From Treponema sp. (GTDB lineage Bacteria > Spirochaetota > Spirochaetia > Treponematales > Treponemataceae): a stretch of DNA of 33,459 bases. Numbering within the stretch: the first letter of the stretch is position 1; each line of letters starts with the position of its first letter. Of this stretch, positions 15,316 through 22,414 are shown one piece after another. The stretch covers positions 1-33,459 of the forward strand of contig JALCCK010000030.1 in assembly GCA_022640795.1 (NCBI GenBank), in the 5' to 3' direction. The position numbers were made by a program, and so were the translations under genes. The notes beneath the pieces are model-generated. The model saw only the letters and a list, made by a program, of their open reading frames with translations. It was not told the DNA's origin and searched no databases.

Positions 15316-16614
15316 ATGAAACGGTACGCACTTGATATCTTGAAAACATGGAAAAACTCTAAAGCACGAAAGCCGATGATTATCCGCGGTGCCCGGCAGG
15401 TGGGAAAAACATGGCTTATGAAGGAATTCGGGAAAACCTGTTTTTCAAAAACAGCCTATATCAATTTCGATGCTAATGAACGGATGCGCTCTGTTTTTGC
15501 AGGAAGTCTCGATATTCCGCGATTGCTGCAGGCACTGAATGCAGAAACAGGTATCGACATACAGCCTGCCGACACGCTGCTTATTTTCGATGAGGTTCAG
15601 GAAGTTCCCCGGGCGCTTGCATCTCTCAAATATTTTAATGAAAATGCCCCGGAGTATGCGGTGGTAGCAGCCGGATCGCTCCTCGGTATAGCGCTTCATG
15701 AAGGAACCTCTTTCCCGGTCGGGAAGGTCGATTTTATGGATCTTTATCCGCTCAATTTCCGGGAATTTCTTGAAGCGTGCGGTGAAAACCGTTTTGCGGC
15801 GATGCTTGTACAGGATGATACCGATATGATTAATTCCTTCCGCGAAAAATATACCGATCGCCTTAAGCAGTATCTCTTTACCGGCGGAATGCCTGAAGCT
15901 GTCGAAACGTTCATTACAACACGGGATTACGGGCAGGTACGTGCTATACAGAAGAATATTCTTTTGTACTATGAGCAGGATTTTTCAAAACATGCCCCGC
16001 TCCGCGAAGTTCCCCGCCTTACCATGATATGGCACTCAATTCCGGCCGAACTGGCACGGGAAAACCGCAAGTTCATTTACGGCCTGATCCGGCACGGAGC
16101 CAGAGCCGCGGAATATGAAACGGCCCTTTTATGGCTTTCGGACTGCGGATTAGTCCATAAAGTAAACCGTATTAAAAAACCGGACATTCCGCTCATAGCC
16201 TATACGGACATAAGCGCTTTTAAGCTGTACCTGAACGACGTCGGCCTTCTGGCGGCAATGGGAGACATCGACGCCAGAGTCATTATAGACGGGTCTGCAA
16301 TTTTTGAAGAGTTCAAGGGCGCGCTTACGGAACAGTATGTTCTTCAACAACTTATTTCCGACTGCGGTATAAAACCCTATTATTATTCCTCGGAAAAATC
16401 TGACGGAGAAATTGATTTTATACTGCAAAAAGAAAACAGGATTATACCGATAGAAGTAAAAGCCGCTGAAAATCTGCAGGCAAAAAGTCTTAAGAGCTAT
16501 CACCTGAAATATCATCCCGAATGTTCCGTCCGGACAAGTCTGTCTCCGTTCCGTACCGACGACTGGCTCACCAATATTCCGCTTTATGCTGTTTGCAGAA
16601 TAAGCCGCCTGTAA
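15316..16614 (+). CDS. AAA+ ATPase with C-terminal DUF4143 (ATPase 1)
   Basis: 432 aa, full length for the family. Walker A is GARQVGKT (25-32). Walker B is LLIFDEVQE (88-96, D92/E93). Sensor-like GSLLGIALHEG follows at about 117. FPVGKVDFMDLYPLNFREF is the family block between ATPase and DUF4143. The C-terminus carries DGEIDFIL (D363-D367) and IPIEVKA (E380-x-K382), a PD-(D/E)XK-like pattern. The family is very common in spirochaetes and other anaerobes, and its physiological role is not settled. Three 32-bp repeats precede the promoter. Fragments of further DUF4143 genes flank it on both sides, suggesting repeated duplication and loss. Confidence 0.92.
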   Translation: MKRYALDILKTWKNSKARKPMIIRGARQVGKTWLMKEFGKTCFSKTAYINFDANERMRSVFAGSLDIPRLLQALNAETGIDIQPADTLLIFDEVQEVPRALASLKYFNENAPEYAVVAAGSLLGIALHEGTSFPVGKVDFMDLYPLNFREFLEACGENRFAAMLVQDDTDMINSFREKYTDRLKQYLFTGGMPEAVETFITTRDYGQVRAIQKNILLYYEQDFSKHAPLREVPRLTMIWHSIPAELARENRKFIYGLIRHGARAAEYETALLWLSDCGLVHKVNRIKKPDIPLIAYTDISAFKLYLNDVGLLAAMGDIDARVIIDGSAIFEEFKGALTEQYVLQQLISDCGIKPYYYSSEKSDGEIDFILQKENRIIPIEVKAAENLQAKSLKSYHLKYHPECSVRTSLSPFRTDDWLTNIPLYAVCRISRL

Positions 16615-16770
16615 CCGGTACAAAGGACGAACTTATGCATGAAGCATATATACTGAGCGATCGTACCTGCAGCATGCTGCAATCATACTGTTCCATCTAA
16701 CAGTTGTTGAAGAATGGGAAAAAGCCGTTGATTCTTTTCTGGTCGATACGCCGGAATATTATTGATTTTC

Positions 16771-16830
16771 TGGTATAAGAGACTGACAAAATCACCGAAA
16801 TTGTACTTCACTGATACAGGAACAGCAGGG
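16771..16830 (+). pseudogene. Scrap of another DUF4143 ATPase
   Basis: WYKRLTKSPKLYFTDTGTAG is the highly conserved DUF4143 motif (K-R-x-x-K-S-P-K-x-Y-F-x-D-T-G). No frame continues on either side. From 16615 to 16770 I see no other gene. Confidence 0.7.
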
Positions 16831-16852
16831 ACGGACACTTGTCCGGAACCGC

Positions 16853-17260
16853 TCAACCGCGGTTTCGCGCCGATAAATCCCGTAAAGCGGCCAGCGCTTT
16901 CTCAGCGTGTTCAGCCTGAACGAACAGATGGTCGTGGTAATACCCCGCGACGACATTCGCACTGATTCCCCGATCGGCAAGTTCCGCTGCCACCGCAGCG
17001 GTGAGTCCGACGGCGTTCAGACTCGAATGAACGTGCAGCGTTATCCGTTTATAAACCGAATCGTACGGCATCCGTTTTTCCGCAGCACCGGCAGCTTCAA
17101 GTATCACGGTCAGTCCTTCGTCTTCCGTAATGACGGCCCACGGATTCAGTTCCGCAGCAGCCGCCATACCGGTTGTGACGGAACAGAAGACATACTCCCG
17201 CTCCGACAGTTCCGGCTGCATTGTCTTTAAAAGTTTTACAAGATCTGTTTCACCCGTCAT
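16853..17260 (-). CDS. ACT-domain protein (COG3602-like)
   Basis: 135 aa, two ACT-like halves. The first (YVFCSVTTGMAAAAELNPWA, then VITEDEGLTVIL) and the second (RITLHVHSSLNAVGLTAAVA, then ADRGISANVVAGYYHDHLFV) match the small standalone family in which an ACT_7-type fold follows a degenerate one. Such proteins bind amino acids or related ligands, but no substrate is known for this group. It ends near a DUF4143 scrap and lies just downstream of ATPase 2 on the same strand. A 69-base gap and a weak hairpin between them argue for separate transcription. The SD is weak (GGGGG). Confidence 0.75.
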   Translation of the reverse strand: MTGETDLVKLLKTMQPELSEREYVFCSVTTGMAAAAELNPWAVITEDEGLTVILEAAGAAEKRMPYDSVYKRITLHVHSSLNAVGLTAAVAAELADRGISANVVAGYYHDHLFVQAEHAEKALAALRDLSARNRG

Positions 17261-17274
17261 ACCGGCCCCCTTTT

Positions 17275-17302
17275 AAAAAAGTCCTGCCGCGCGGAATGCG
17301 GC
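17275..17302 (-). terminator. Possible terminator of DUF4143 ATPase 2
   Basis: On the minus strand GCCGC-ATTCCGC-GCGGC (17302-17286) is followed by AGGAC and then TTTTTT. The stem is short and the T-run is displaced, so confidence is limited. It lies 28 bases after the stop at 17330. Confidence 0.4.
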
Positions 17303-17329
17303 GATAAACGCGAACATGGTTACGGCGGT

Positions 17330-18583
17330 TTAATCTCCGCTCAGAAACCAGGCAGCGTTAACGGCGGTTATCCCCGGAGCAAGCTCCTTCATCTGCCGGT
17401 CGTTCGAAACAAGAAATCCCTGCAGCAGCGGTTTGTCGAGCAGCGGTGCAAGATTTTTCAGATGCCGGGCGTCAGACGACGTTATACGTTCACTCTGTTT
17501 TATTTCAAACGCAATATATCCGTCCGGCAGTTCGATAAGCAGATCTATTTCAAAACCGTCATGGGTATGGAGATGATAAAACGAAGCAGCTGTGCCGGCC
17601 GTTCTGCATTGCTTATAGATTTCAGCGACGACGAGACTTTCGAATTCATTTCCGGTCGTACCGCCGCGTTTCTGCAGTACTGCCTGCAGCACACCGTTGT
17701 CCAGATAATGAAATTTGGGACTTTTTGACAGTCGTTTCTGTCCGTTCCGGGCCCAGGCCGGCAGCAGCAGTGCCTGATAGCTCAGTTCAAAATACCTGAG
17801 ATACCGGCTGACCGTTTTTACGTCGACGCCGATCTGATTTGCGGCATGAGTAAGATTCAGAATCCCTCCGGTCTGCAGGGCAAGATATTTCTGCAGTTTC
17901 ACGAACGGTTCGAAATCTCTGAAATTCGCCATATCACGAATATCCCGCTGCAGATACGTCGCAGCATAGTTTTTAAGCCAGGTATAACGGTCATCCCGGC
18001 TCATTGTGTCGTCGCATAAGGCCGGATAACCTCCGTATTGTGCATAAAAATCCCATGCAGCCTGTTTTGTCGCCAGACTGCTGTCAAGTAAAAAGGACGG
18101 AATAAAGGAAAACCTGCGGTGATCGTTAAGATATAATTGAAACGGAGAATCACGGACAGGTTCCTCCCAGTCTGAAGTCTGAATCTCCGGCACCGTCAGC
18201 GGAAACAATTCTATAAGGCTGCACCGTCCTGCAAGACTTTCCTTTACTTTTTCAAGCAAAAGCAACTGACTGGAACCGAGAAGAATATACCGTACGTCGG
18301 GAAACTGGTCATACGCTGATTTTATGCTTTCAACCAGAACAGACTCCTTCTGAACTTCGTCCAGAACGGCCTTCGGAAACAGAAGATGCCATTGAGCAGC
18401 TGTCAATTTTTTATATTCCTGCCGGGTAACGGGATCCTCTATGGAAAGATAACGATAGTCGCTGAACAGCTTACGGGCAAGTGTCGTCTTGCCCGTCTGT
18501 CTGGCTCCGGTGAATACAATAATACGCCCGATTTTTTTCTGCGAAAGAGAACTGACAGATGCTGCTATTTTTCTGTTCTTCAT
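17330..18583 (-). CDS. AAA+ ATPase with C-terminal DUF4143 (ATPase 2)
   Basis: 417 aa. Walker A GARQTGKTT (26-34), Walker B KAVLDEVQKE (71-80, D74/E75), then YILLGSSQLLLLEKV (sensor region) and ELFPLTVPEI (family block). Mid-region TYLQRDIRDMANF and C-terminal motifs LSKSPKFHYLDNGVL, FEIDLLI (E345-x-D347) and IAFEIKQ (E360-x-K362) complete the DUF4143/PD-(D/E)XK-like half. It is only distantly similar to ATPase 1, so it is not a recent duplicate. Yet it has the same upstream design: three 32-bp repeats, then a promoter almost on the start codon. No Shine-Dalgarno precedes ATG 18583, in keeping with a leaderless message. Confidence 0.92.
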   Translation of the reverse strand: MKNRKIAASVSSLSQKKIGRIIVFTGARQTGKTTLARKLFSDYRYLSIEDPVTRQEYKKLTAAQWHLLFPKAVLDEVQKESVLVESIKSAYDQFPDVRYILLGSSQLLLLEKVKESLAGRCSLIELFPLTVPEIQTSDWEEPVRDSPFQLYLNDHRRFSFIPSFLLDSSLATKQAAWDFYAQYGGYPALCDDTMSRDDRYTWLKNYAATYLQRDIRDMANFRDFEPFVKLQKYLALQTGGILNLTHAANQIGVDVKTVSRYLRYFELSYQALLLPAWARNGQKRLSKSPKFHYLDNGVLQAVLQKRGGTTGNEFESLVVAEIYKQCRTAGTAASFYHLHTHDGFEIDLLIELPDGYIAFEIKQSERITSSDARHLKNLAPLLDKPLLQGFLVSNDRQMKELAPGITAVNAAWFLSGD

Positions 18584-18589
18584 ACGTAC

Positions 18590-18618
18590 AGTATAATGTA
18601 TACATACTGCAAAGTCCA
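18590..18618 (-). promoter_or_regulatory. Promoter of DUF4143 ATPase 2, predicted leaderless
   Basis: On the minus strand TGGACT (18618-18613), a 17-base spacer and TATACT (18595-18590). Counting from the -10 puts the start of transcription at about 18583, the A of the start codon. The -35 is formed by the edge of the first array unit. Confidence 0.5.
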
Positions 18619-18707
18619 GAATATGGCGTAAATCACGGACTTTAAGTCCATAAAACAGCGTAAAATATGGACAATAAGTCCGGAATAGAGCGTAAATTAC
18701 GGAATAC
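18612..18707 (-). repeat. Three-unit array, exact 32-bp period, upstream of DUF4143 ATPase 2
   Basis: On the plus strand units start at 18612, 18644 and 18676. Each has AAGTCC, then a variable A-rich stretch, GCGTAAAW, and usually GGAC before the next AAGTCC. Adjacent units therefore form GGACTTTAAGTCC-like dyads, and only the outermost lacks its GGAC half. The dyad arms differ from array 1, but the period (32), number of units (3), AAGTC core and distance to ATG agree: about 54 bases from the proximal AAAGTC in coding orientation, against 53 for array 1. Confidence 0.85.
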
Positions 18708-18795
18708 AGATATGACCGGATACTGTCCCTTTATGCAGAGACAGCATCCGGCTAAACAGTTTCAAACATGATTTGCAGCTGTTTCAACCAGCAGT

Positions 18796-19146
18796 TCAGC
18801 GGAAATACTTCTTCCTCAACGGAGCAAACGCCCGCAGCGTATTCATGCCGCAGATAAGGGAAGCCGTTACGGCACTCAGGATAAAACCGGGGAAAAACGG
18901 ACCTTCCGGACGAACCGCATAGGTAACGCCGTTCATGACGGCACCGAAAGCCGCGCCGGCGGCCGGACCGAACAGAAAATCCATCAGCCGGTTCGGAATC
19001 CAGCCGAATCCGATCCGCAGATACGGTCCAAGCCGTACCGACGGAACGCCGTTCAGGATGACGGCAATAATTCCCAGCAGCACCACGACGACAAAAATCG
19101 TAGTGATCCTTCCGGCATTTACCTGTCTTGATTTTGTTTGTAGCAT
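18796..19146 (-). pseudogene. folT: Truncated FolT-like folate ECF transporter S component
   Basis: 116 aa against roughly 170 in usual FolT proteins. The family block IPNRLMDFLFGPAAGAAFGA and VTYAVRPEGPFFPGFILSAV is intact, and a first TM segment is at residues 13-36. After LICGM the sequence ends in a short basic tail (LRKKYFR) and the last membrane helices are missing. No continuation is found in any frame downstream. FolT captures folate and docks on the EcfAAT energising module; a protein without the last helices is unlikely to fold normally. The THF riboswitch upstream confirms the original function. SD GGAGG precedes ATG 19146. Confidence 0.75.
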
Positions 19147-19150
19147 AAAA

Positions 19151-19188
19151 CCTCCTGAAGTAGAAAACCTCGTCTACATAAAGGAGGG
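19151..19188 (-). promoter_or_regulatory. Shine-Dalgarno-sequestering hairpin of the folT leader
   Basis: On the minus strand the Shine-Dalgarno AGGAGG (19156-19151) can pair with CCTCCT (19187-19182). An inner helix of GTAGA with TCTAC (19160-19164, 19173-19177) extends the stem. A hairpin that hides the ribosome site between a riboswitch aptamer and the start codon is a standard translational expression platform. Confidence 0.65.
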
Positions 19189-19271
19189 ATGCCGGGCGGC
19201 ACAGAGGTACCGGACAACACAGGGGTTGCCGGGAAAATGTACCAGCCCGACTGGGTTCATTCCGTTATGCA

Positions 19272-19368
19272 GCAGCGGGATGCGGAACATGCACCGCAAG
19301 GTTTTTCTTTTCGTCCGGGTGACAACTCCCTGTTCATCCGGCACTTAACGCGCACATTCCTACTCTGC
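19272..19368 (-). ncRNA. Tetrahydrofolate (THF) riboswitch
   Basis: Read on the minus strand the segment shows the THF-I riboswitch landmarks in order: P1 GCAG, then AGAGTAGGAATGTG, the hallmark CGCGTTAAGTGCC, GATGAACAGGGAGTTGTC, ACCCGGACGAAAAG, and finally GCGGTGCATGTTCCGCAT with closing CTGC of P1. The order and sequence of the CGCGTTAAGTG and GCGGT segments match the family closely. It lies about 125 bases upstream of the FolT-like ATG, with an SD-sequestering hairpin between. THF binding would reduce folate-uptake expression. Confidence 0.92.
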
Positions 19369-19430
19369 TTCGTAGTTACTTTTTTATAGCACATCCGGGC
19401 GAATTTGTCCATCGGAACAGGAACCGGCAG

Positions 19431-20570
19431 CTATTTTTTCCGGATACCGGTGTACAGAAATGCCGCAACGACGGCGGTGAGCGGAGCGGTCAGAACAAGA
19501 CCGAAGCTGCCGACAATCGTATTGAGCAGTTCGGCCGCAACGTAATTCAGATTGAGAATCTGAATCAGAGAGGTTCCCTGCGCCATAAAGACCATAAGCA
19601 GGCCCATGTAGCTGCTCGAATACGCCAGCAGCAGGGTGGTTGTCATGGTTCCGATAACGGACCGGCCGACGCGGAACCCGCTCAGCATGAGTTCCTTTCT
19701 GCCGAGCGACGGATTGTGACGGTAAACCTCTTCGATGCTGGACGCGACGTCCATGGAAATGTCCATAACGGCACCGCTTGCACCGATGAAGATACCGGCG
19801 ATAAAAATCTGCGTCAGATTAAGATGGGAATAGCCGGTATACAGCAGCGTTTCCATCCATGATTTTACCGCACCGCTGAGCCGGAAAAGATGCGTGAATA
19901 CGGCTGAAAGCAGAAACGTAACAAGGACGCCGGCCGCGGTACCGAGAAACGAAGCAGCACCTTTTTCGGTAAATCCACCGATAATAAAAAGAATTACAGC
20001 TGAAAGCAGCATGACGATAATGACGGCGGCCGCTACGGGATTAACTCCTTTCAGAAACAGCGGCAGCATTATTTTCCATATCATGACGCCTGAAAAAACG
20101 AACGTCGCAAGCGCCTTTACGCCGGTTCCGCCGGCAAAGACGACCAGAAACAGCGCAAAAAGACCGAACAGCAGTAATTCGTAATTCAGCCGGTACGCCC
20201 CCTGCAGTGTAACGCTTTTCGCTTTTCCCTGTGCATCCGCATACAGATTGCACAGCGCCGTCATACCGGATTTATAAACCGTGTCGAGTTCCATCTTGCC
20301 GACCAGCTGGTTGAATCCGGGAAGTTCTGTTCCCCGGTATTTTCCGCTGAGAACCCGGACGGTTACGGTCTGATTCCCGACCTTGGTGATACCGTACTGT
20401 TCAAGACCCGTATTGTCGACCGTCAGGATACGGCATTTAACGGCAACCGTTCCCGCAGCCATCTCATGCCCCGTGTCAAACCGGGTCGGAATAAAAAGGG
20501 CGGCGACGGTAACCGCAAGTACAACCACAGTAAAAATCCAGTGCTGTTTTTCATTTTTTTTCATAATCAT
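19431..20570 (-). CDS. YibE/F-family membrane protein
   Basis: 379 aa. An N-terminal TM (WIFTVVVLAVTVAALFIPTR) is followed by an extracytoplasmic beta domain (residues 35-125, VAVKCRILTV and QTVTVRVLSGKYRGTELPGF). About seven TM helices follow. The conserved YibE/F core GIFIGASGAVMDISMDVASS and the ELMLSGFRVGRSVIGTMTTT block are present. Family members are polytopic proteins of unknown transport or assembly function. ATG 20570 is chosen because AGAGG lies five bases upstream; ATG 20564 is possible. Downstream of the alkaline phosphatase gene on the same strand but separated by a terminator hairpin, so partial readthrough or its own promoter must drive it. Confidence 0.9.
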   Translation of the reverse strand: MIMKKNEKQHWIFTVVVLAVTVAALFIPTRFDTGHEMAAGTVAVKCRILTVDNTGLEQYGITKVGNQTVTVRVLSGKYRGTELPGFNQLVGKMELDTVYKSGMTALCNLYADAQGKAKSVTLQGAYRLNYELLLFGLFALFLVVFAGGTGVKALATFVFSGVMIWKIMLPLFLKGVNPVAAAVIIVMLLSAVILFIIGGFTEKGAASFLGTAAGVLVTFLLSAVFTHLFRLSGAVKSWMETLLYTGYSHLNLTQIFIAGIFIGASGAVMDISMDVASSIEEVYRHNPSLGRKELMLSGFRVGRSVIGTMTTTLLLAYSSSYMGLLMVFMAQGTSLIQILNLNYVAAELLNTIVGSFGLVLTAPLTAVVAAFLYTGIRKK

Positions 20571-20587
20571 ACAAACCTCTGCTCAAC

Positions 20588-20619
20588 AAAAAAGGAGGCC
20601 TTTTCAGACAAGACCTCCT
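20588..20619 (-). terminator. Rho-independent terminator after the alkaline phosphatase gene
   Basis: On the minus strand AGGAGGTCTT-GTCTGAA-AAGGCCTCCT (20619-20593, one G-U pair) is followed by TTTTT. It lies 28 bases after the phosphatase stop and just upstream of the YibE/F start. Confidence 0.85.
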
Positions 20620-20646
20620 GTTTCCGGCTGATACGAAACCGGCCGG

Positions 20647-22155
20647 TTACAACTTGTATGCGTTGTACATATAGTTGAAAATATCGGTATTATCAAAGGT
20701 ACCGTTAATCTGTTCCGATCCCGGTCCGATGGCAAACGTTGCAACCGGAGCTGCGGTATGCGAATAGGAGGTCCAGGCAAGACCGGCTCTGTTGTTCAGT
20801 ATATGGGTAATCTGCATGATGAACGGTTCGTAACCGCCGTACAGCAGATAGTCTTCGGTAAGCGGGGAACGGACTTCTTCACCGTCCATGGAACGTTTCA
20901 GCGCTATTTCGAGCTGGCTTTTTTCAAGACCGGTCAGGTTTGAAAGACCGAAATGATCAGCCATATAGCCTTCGAGATCTGAAAGTTTATAGTCGTTTTT
21001 ATGGGCCTTTTTGTACGCGGCAAATCCGCCTTCCTGGTAGCCTTCGTATGAAACGTCCTGGGGAACAAGCTGCGAATAAGCTGATTCGTATTCCGTTCCG
21101 GCGAATCCGAGGGTCAGACCGCCGGTCTCATGATCGGCCGTAACGATTATCAGCGTATTTTCAGGATCCTTCCGGTAATACGAGAGCGCAACTTTTACCG
21201 CATCATTAAAGGCAAGCGTATCGACGATGTTTGTCTTTGCATCGTTCGCATGTCCGGCATGATCGATCCGTCCGCCTTCCACCATGAGAAAATAACCGTT
21301 TTTATCTGTTTTGGAATTGTTCGTAAGCGTCTGCAAAGCCTTGTCGGTAAGCGCCGCAAGTGTCGGCTGATCCCTGTTGTTCTGCCGGTCAATTTCGTAT
21401 TCAAGATGAGAAGCGCCCAGCAGTGCCAGAACTTTGTCGTCTTTTTTCGGGGTATAGGCGGTAAAATCGTTCATTGCTTTTTCTGAAATGAATGTCTTGT
21501 ATCCTGCCGCCTGCATTTCTTTTACCAGATCGCGGTCGTCTTTCCGCTTTGATTTAAGACCTTCAGCATTGTCCTTTCCGACAAAATTGCGGTATCCGCC
21601 GCCGGCGAGAAAATCGACACCGAACGCAGCTTCGTCTTCCGCTATCTCGTTTTCAGCATCGCGGTCGACGTTATGTGAAATAAAAACGGCCGGTGTCGCA
21701 TGGGTTACACGGGTCGTCGTAACAATACCGACTGCTTTTCCCGCGTCGCGAGAATATTCCGCTATGGATTTGAGCTTTGTAGCATGATCCGTTGCGATGG
21801 AGATTGCCCCGCAGTATGTTTTCTGACCGCAGGCGATGGCCGTTCCGGCTGCTGCAGAATCGGTAATAAACCGGTCGGCGGCGTACGTCGTGGTCAGTCC
21901 CTGATGCGGGAAACTTTCCCATGACTGTTTACCGAGCCAGGTGGAATCGTCATTGTCGGTCGCGCCGAGGTACGCATCCGCTGCTGCAATTTCAGGAGTC
22001 CCCATACCGTCGCCGATGAGCAGAATAATATTCTTTGCCTTTTTTACCGCAGGTACGGCAGCTGTTTTTTCTGCAGACTGATCTTTCGATCCGCCGGCGG
22101 ACAGCACCGCAGCGGCTGTAAGCGCCAGCAGTGCACACACAAGTGTTTTTTTCAT
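20647..22155 (-). CDS. phoA: Alkaline phosphatase (PhoA family)
   Basis: 502 aa. All family motifs are visible: NIILLIGDGMG (metal-binding Asp at 49), ITDSAAAGTAIACG with nucleophile Ser100, RVTHATPA (His152), MVEGGRIDHAGHAND and TADHETGG. It hydrolyses phosphomonoesters outside the cytoplasm, using Zn and Mg. The leader MKKTLVCALLALTAAAVLSA is followed by GGSKDQ: treponemal lipoprotein-like, but the expected Cys is Gly, so signal peptidase I cleavage to a soluble periplasmic enzyme is likelier. SD AGGAG. It shares a 259-base divergent intergenic region with the chemoreceptor, in which I find no certain promoter. A terminator follows. Confidence 0.95.
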   Translation of the reverse strand: MKKTLVCALLALTAAAVLSAGGSKDQSAEKTAAVPAVKKAKNIILLIGDGMGTPEIAAADAYLGATDNDDSTWLGKQSWESFPHQGLTTTYAADRFITDSAAAGTAIACGQKTYCGAISIATDHATKLKSIAEYSRDAGKAVGIVTTTRVTHATPAVFISHNVDRDAENEIAEDEAAFGVDFLAGGGYRNFVGKDNAEGLKSKRKDDRDLVKEMQAAGYKTFISEKAMNDFTAYTPKKDDKVLALLGASHLEYEIDRQNNRDQPTLAALTDKALQTLTNNSKTDKNGYFLMVEGGRIDHAGHANDAKTNIVDTLAFNDAVKVALSYYRKDPENTLIIVTADHETGGLTLGFAGTEYESAYSQLVPQDVSYEGYQEGGFAAYKKAHKNDYKLSDLEGYMADHFGLSNLTGLEKSQLEIALKRSMDGEEVRSPLTEDYLLYGGYEPFIMQITHILNNRAGLAWTSYSHTAAPVATFAIGPGSEQINGTFDNTDIFNYMYNAYKL

Positions 22156-22414
22156 TTTTTTCTCCTATAAAAGATCAACCGGAGCCGGTCCGTCACGGAT
22201 GGCGGAAATCACAGTCCTGACCTTGTACAAACTTATTCAATTGAGAAAAAAAATACCGGCTGCGTGTTAGCTGTACATTAAATGTGTATGAAAGTTCCGT
22301 AAAACGGACCGCTGGAACTGCCGTCATTTTTAACCGAAAACAAACGGAATAATAACAAAAACCGCTGGGTATTCGTGGATAGTTACCTTCGGACTGATTG
22401 TCCGGAGTTAACTT

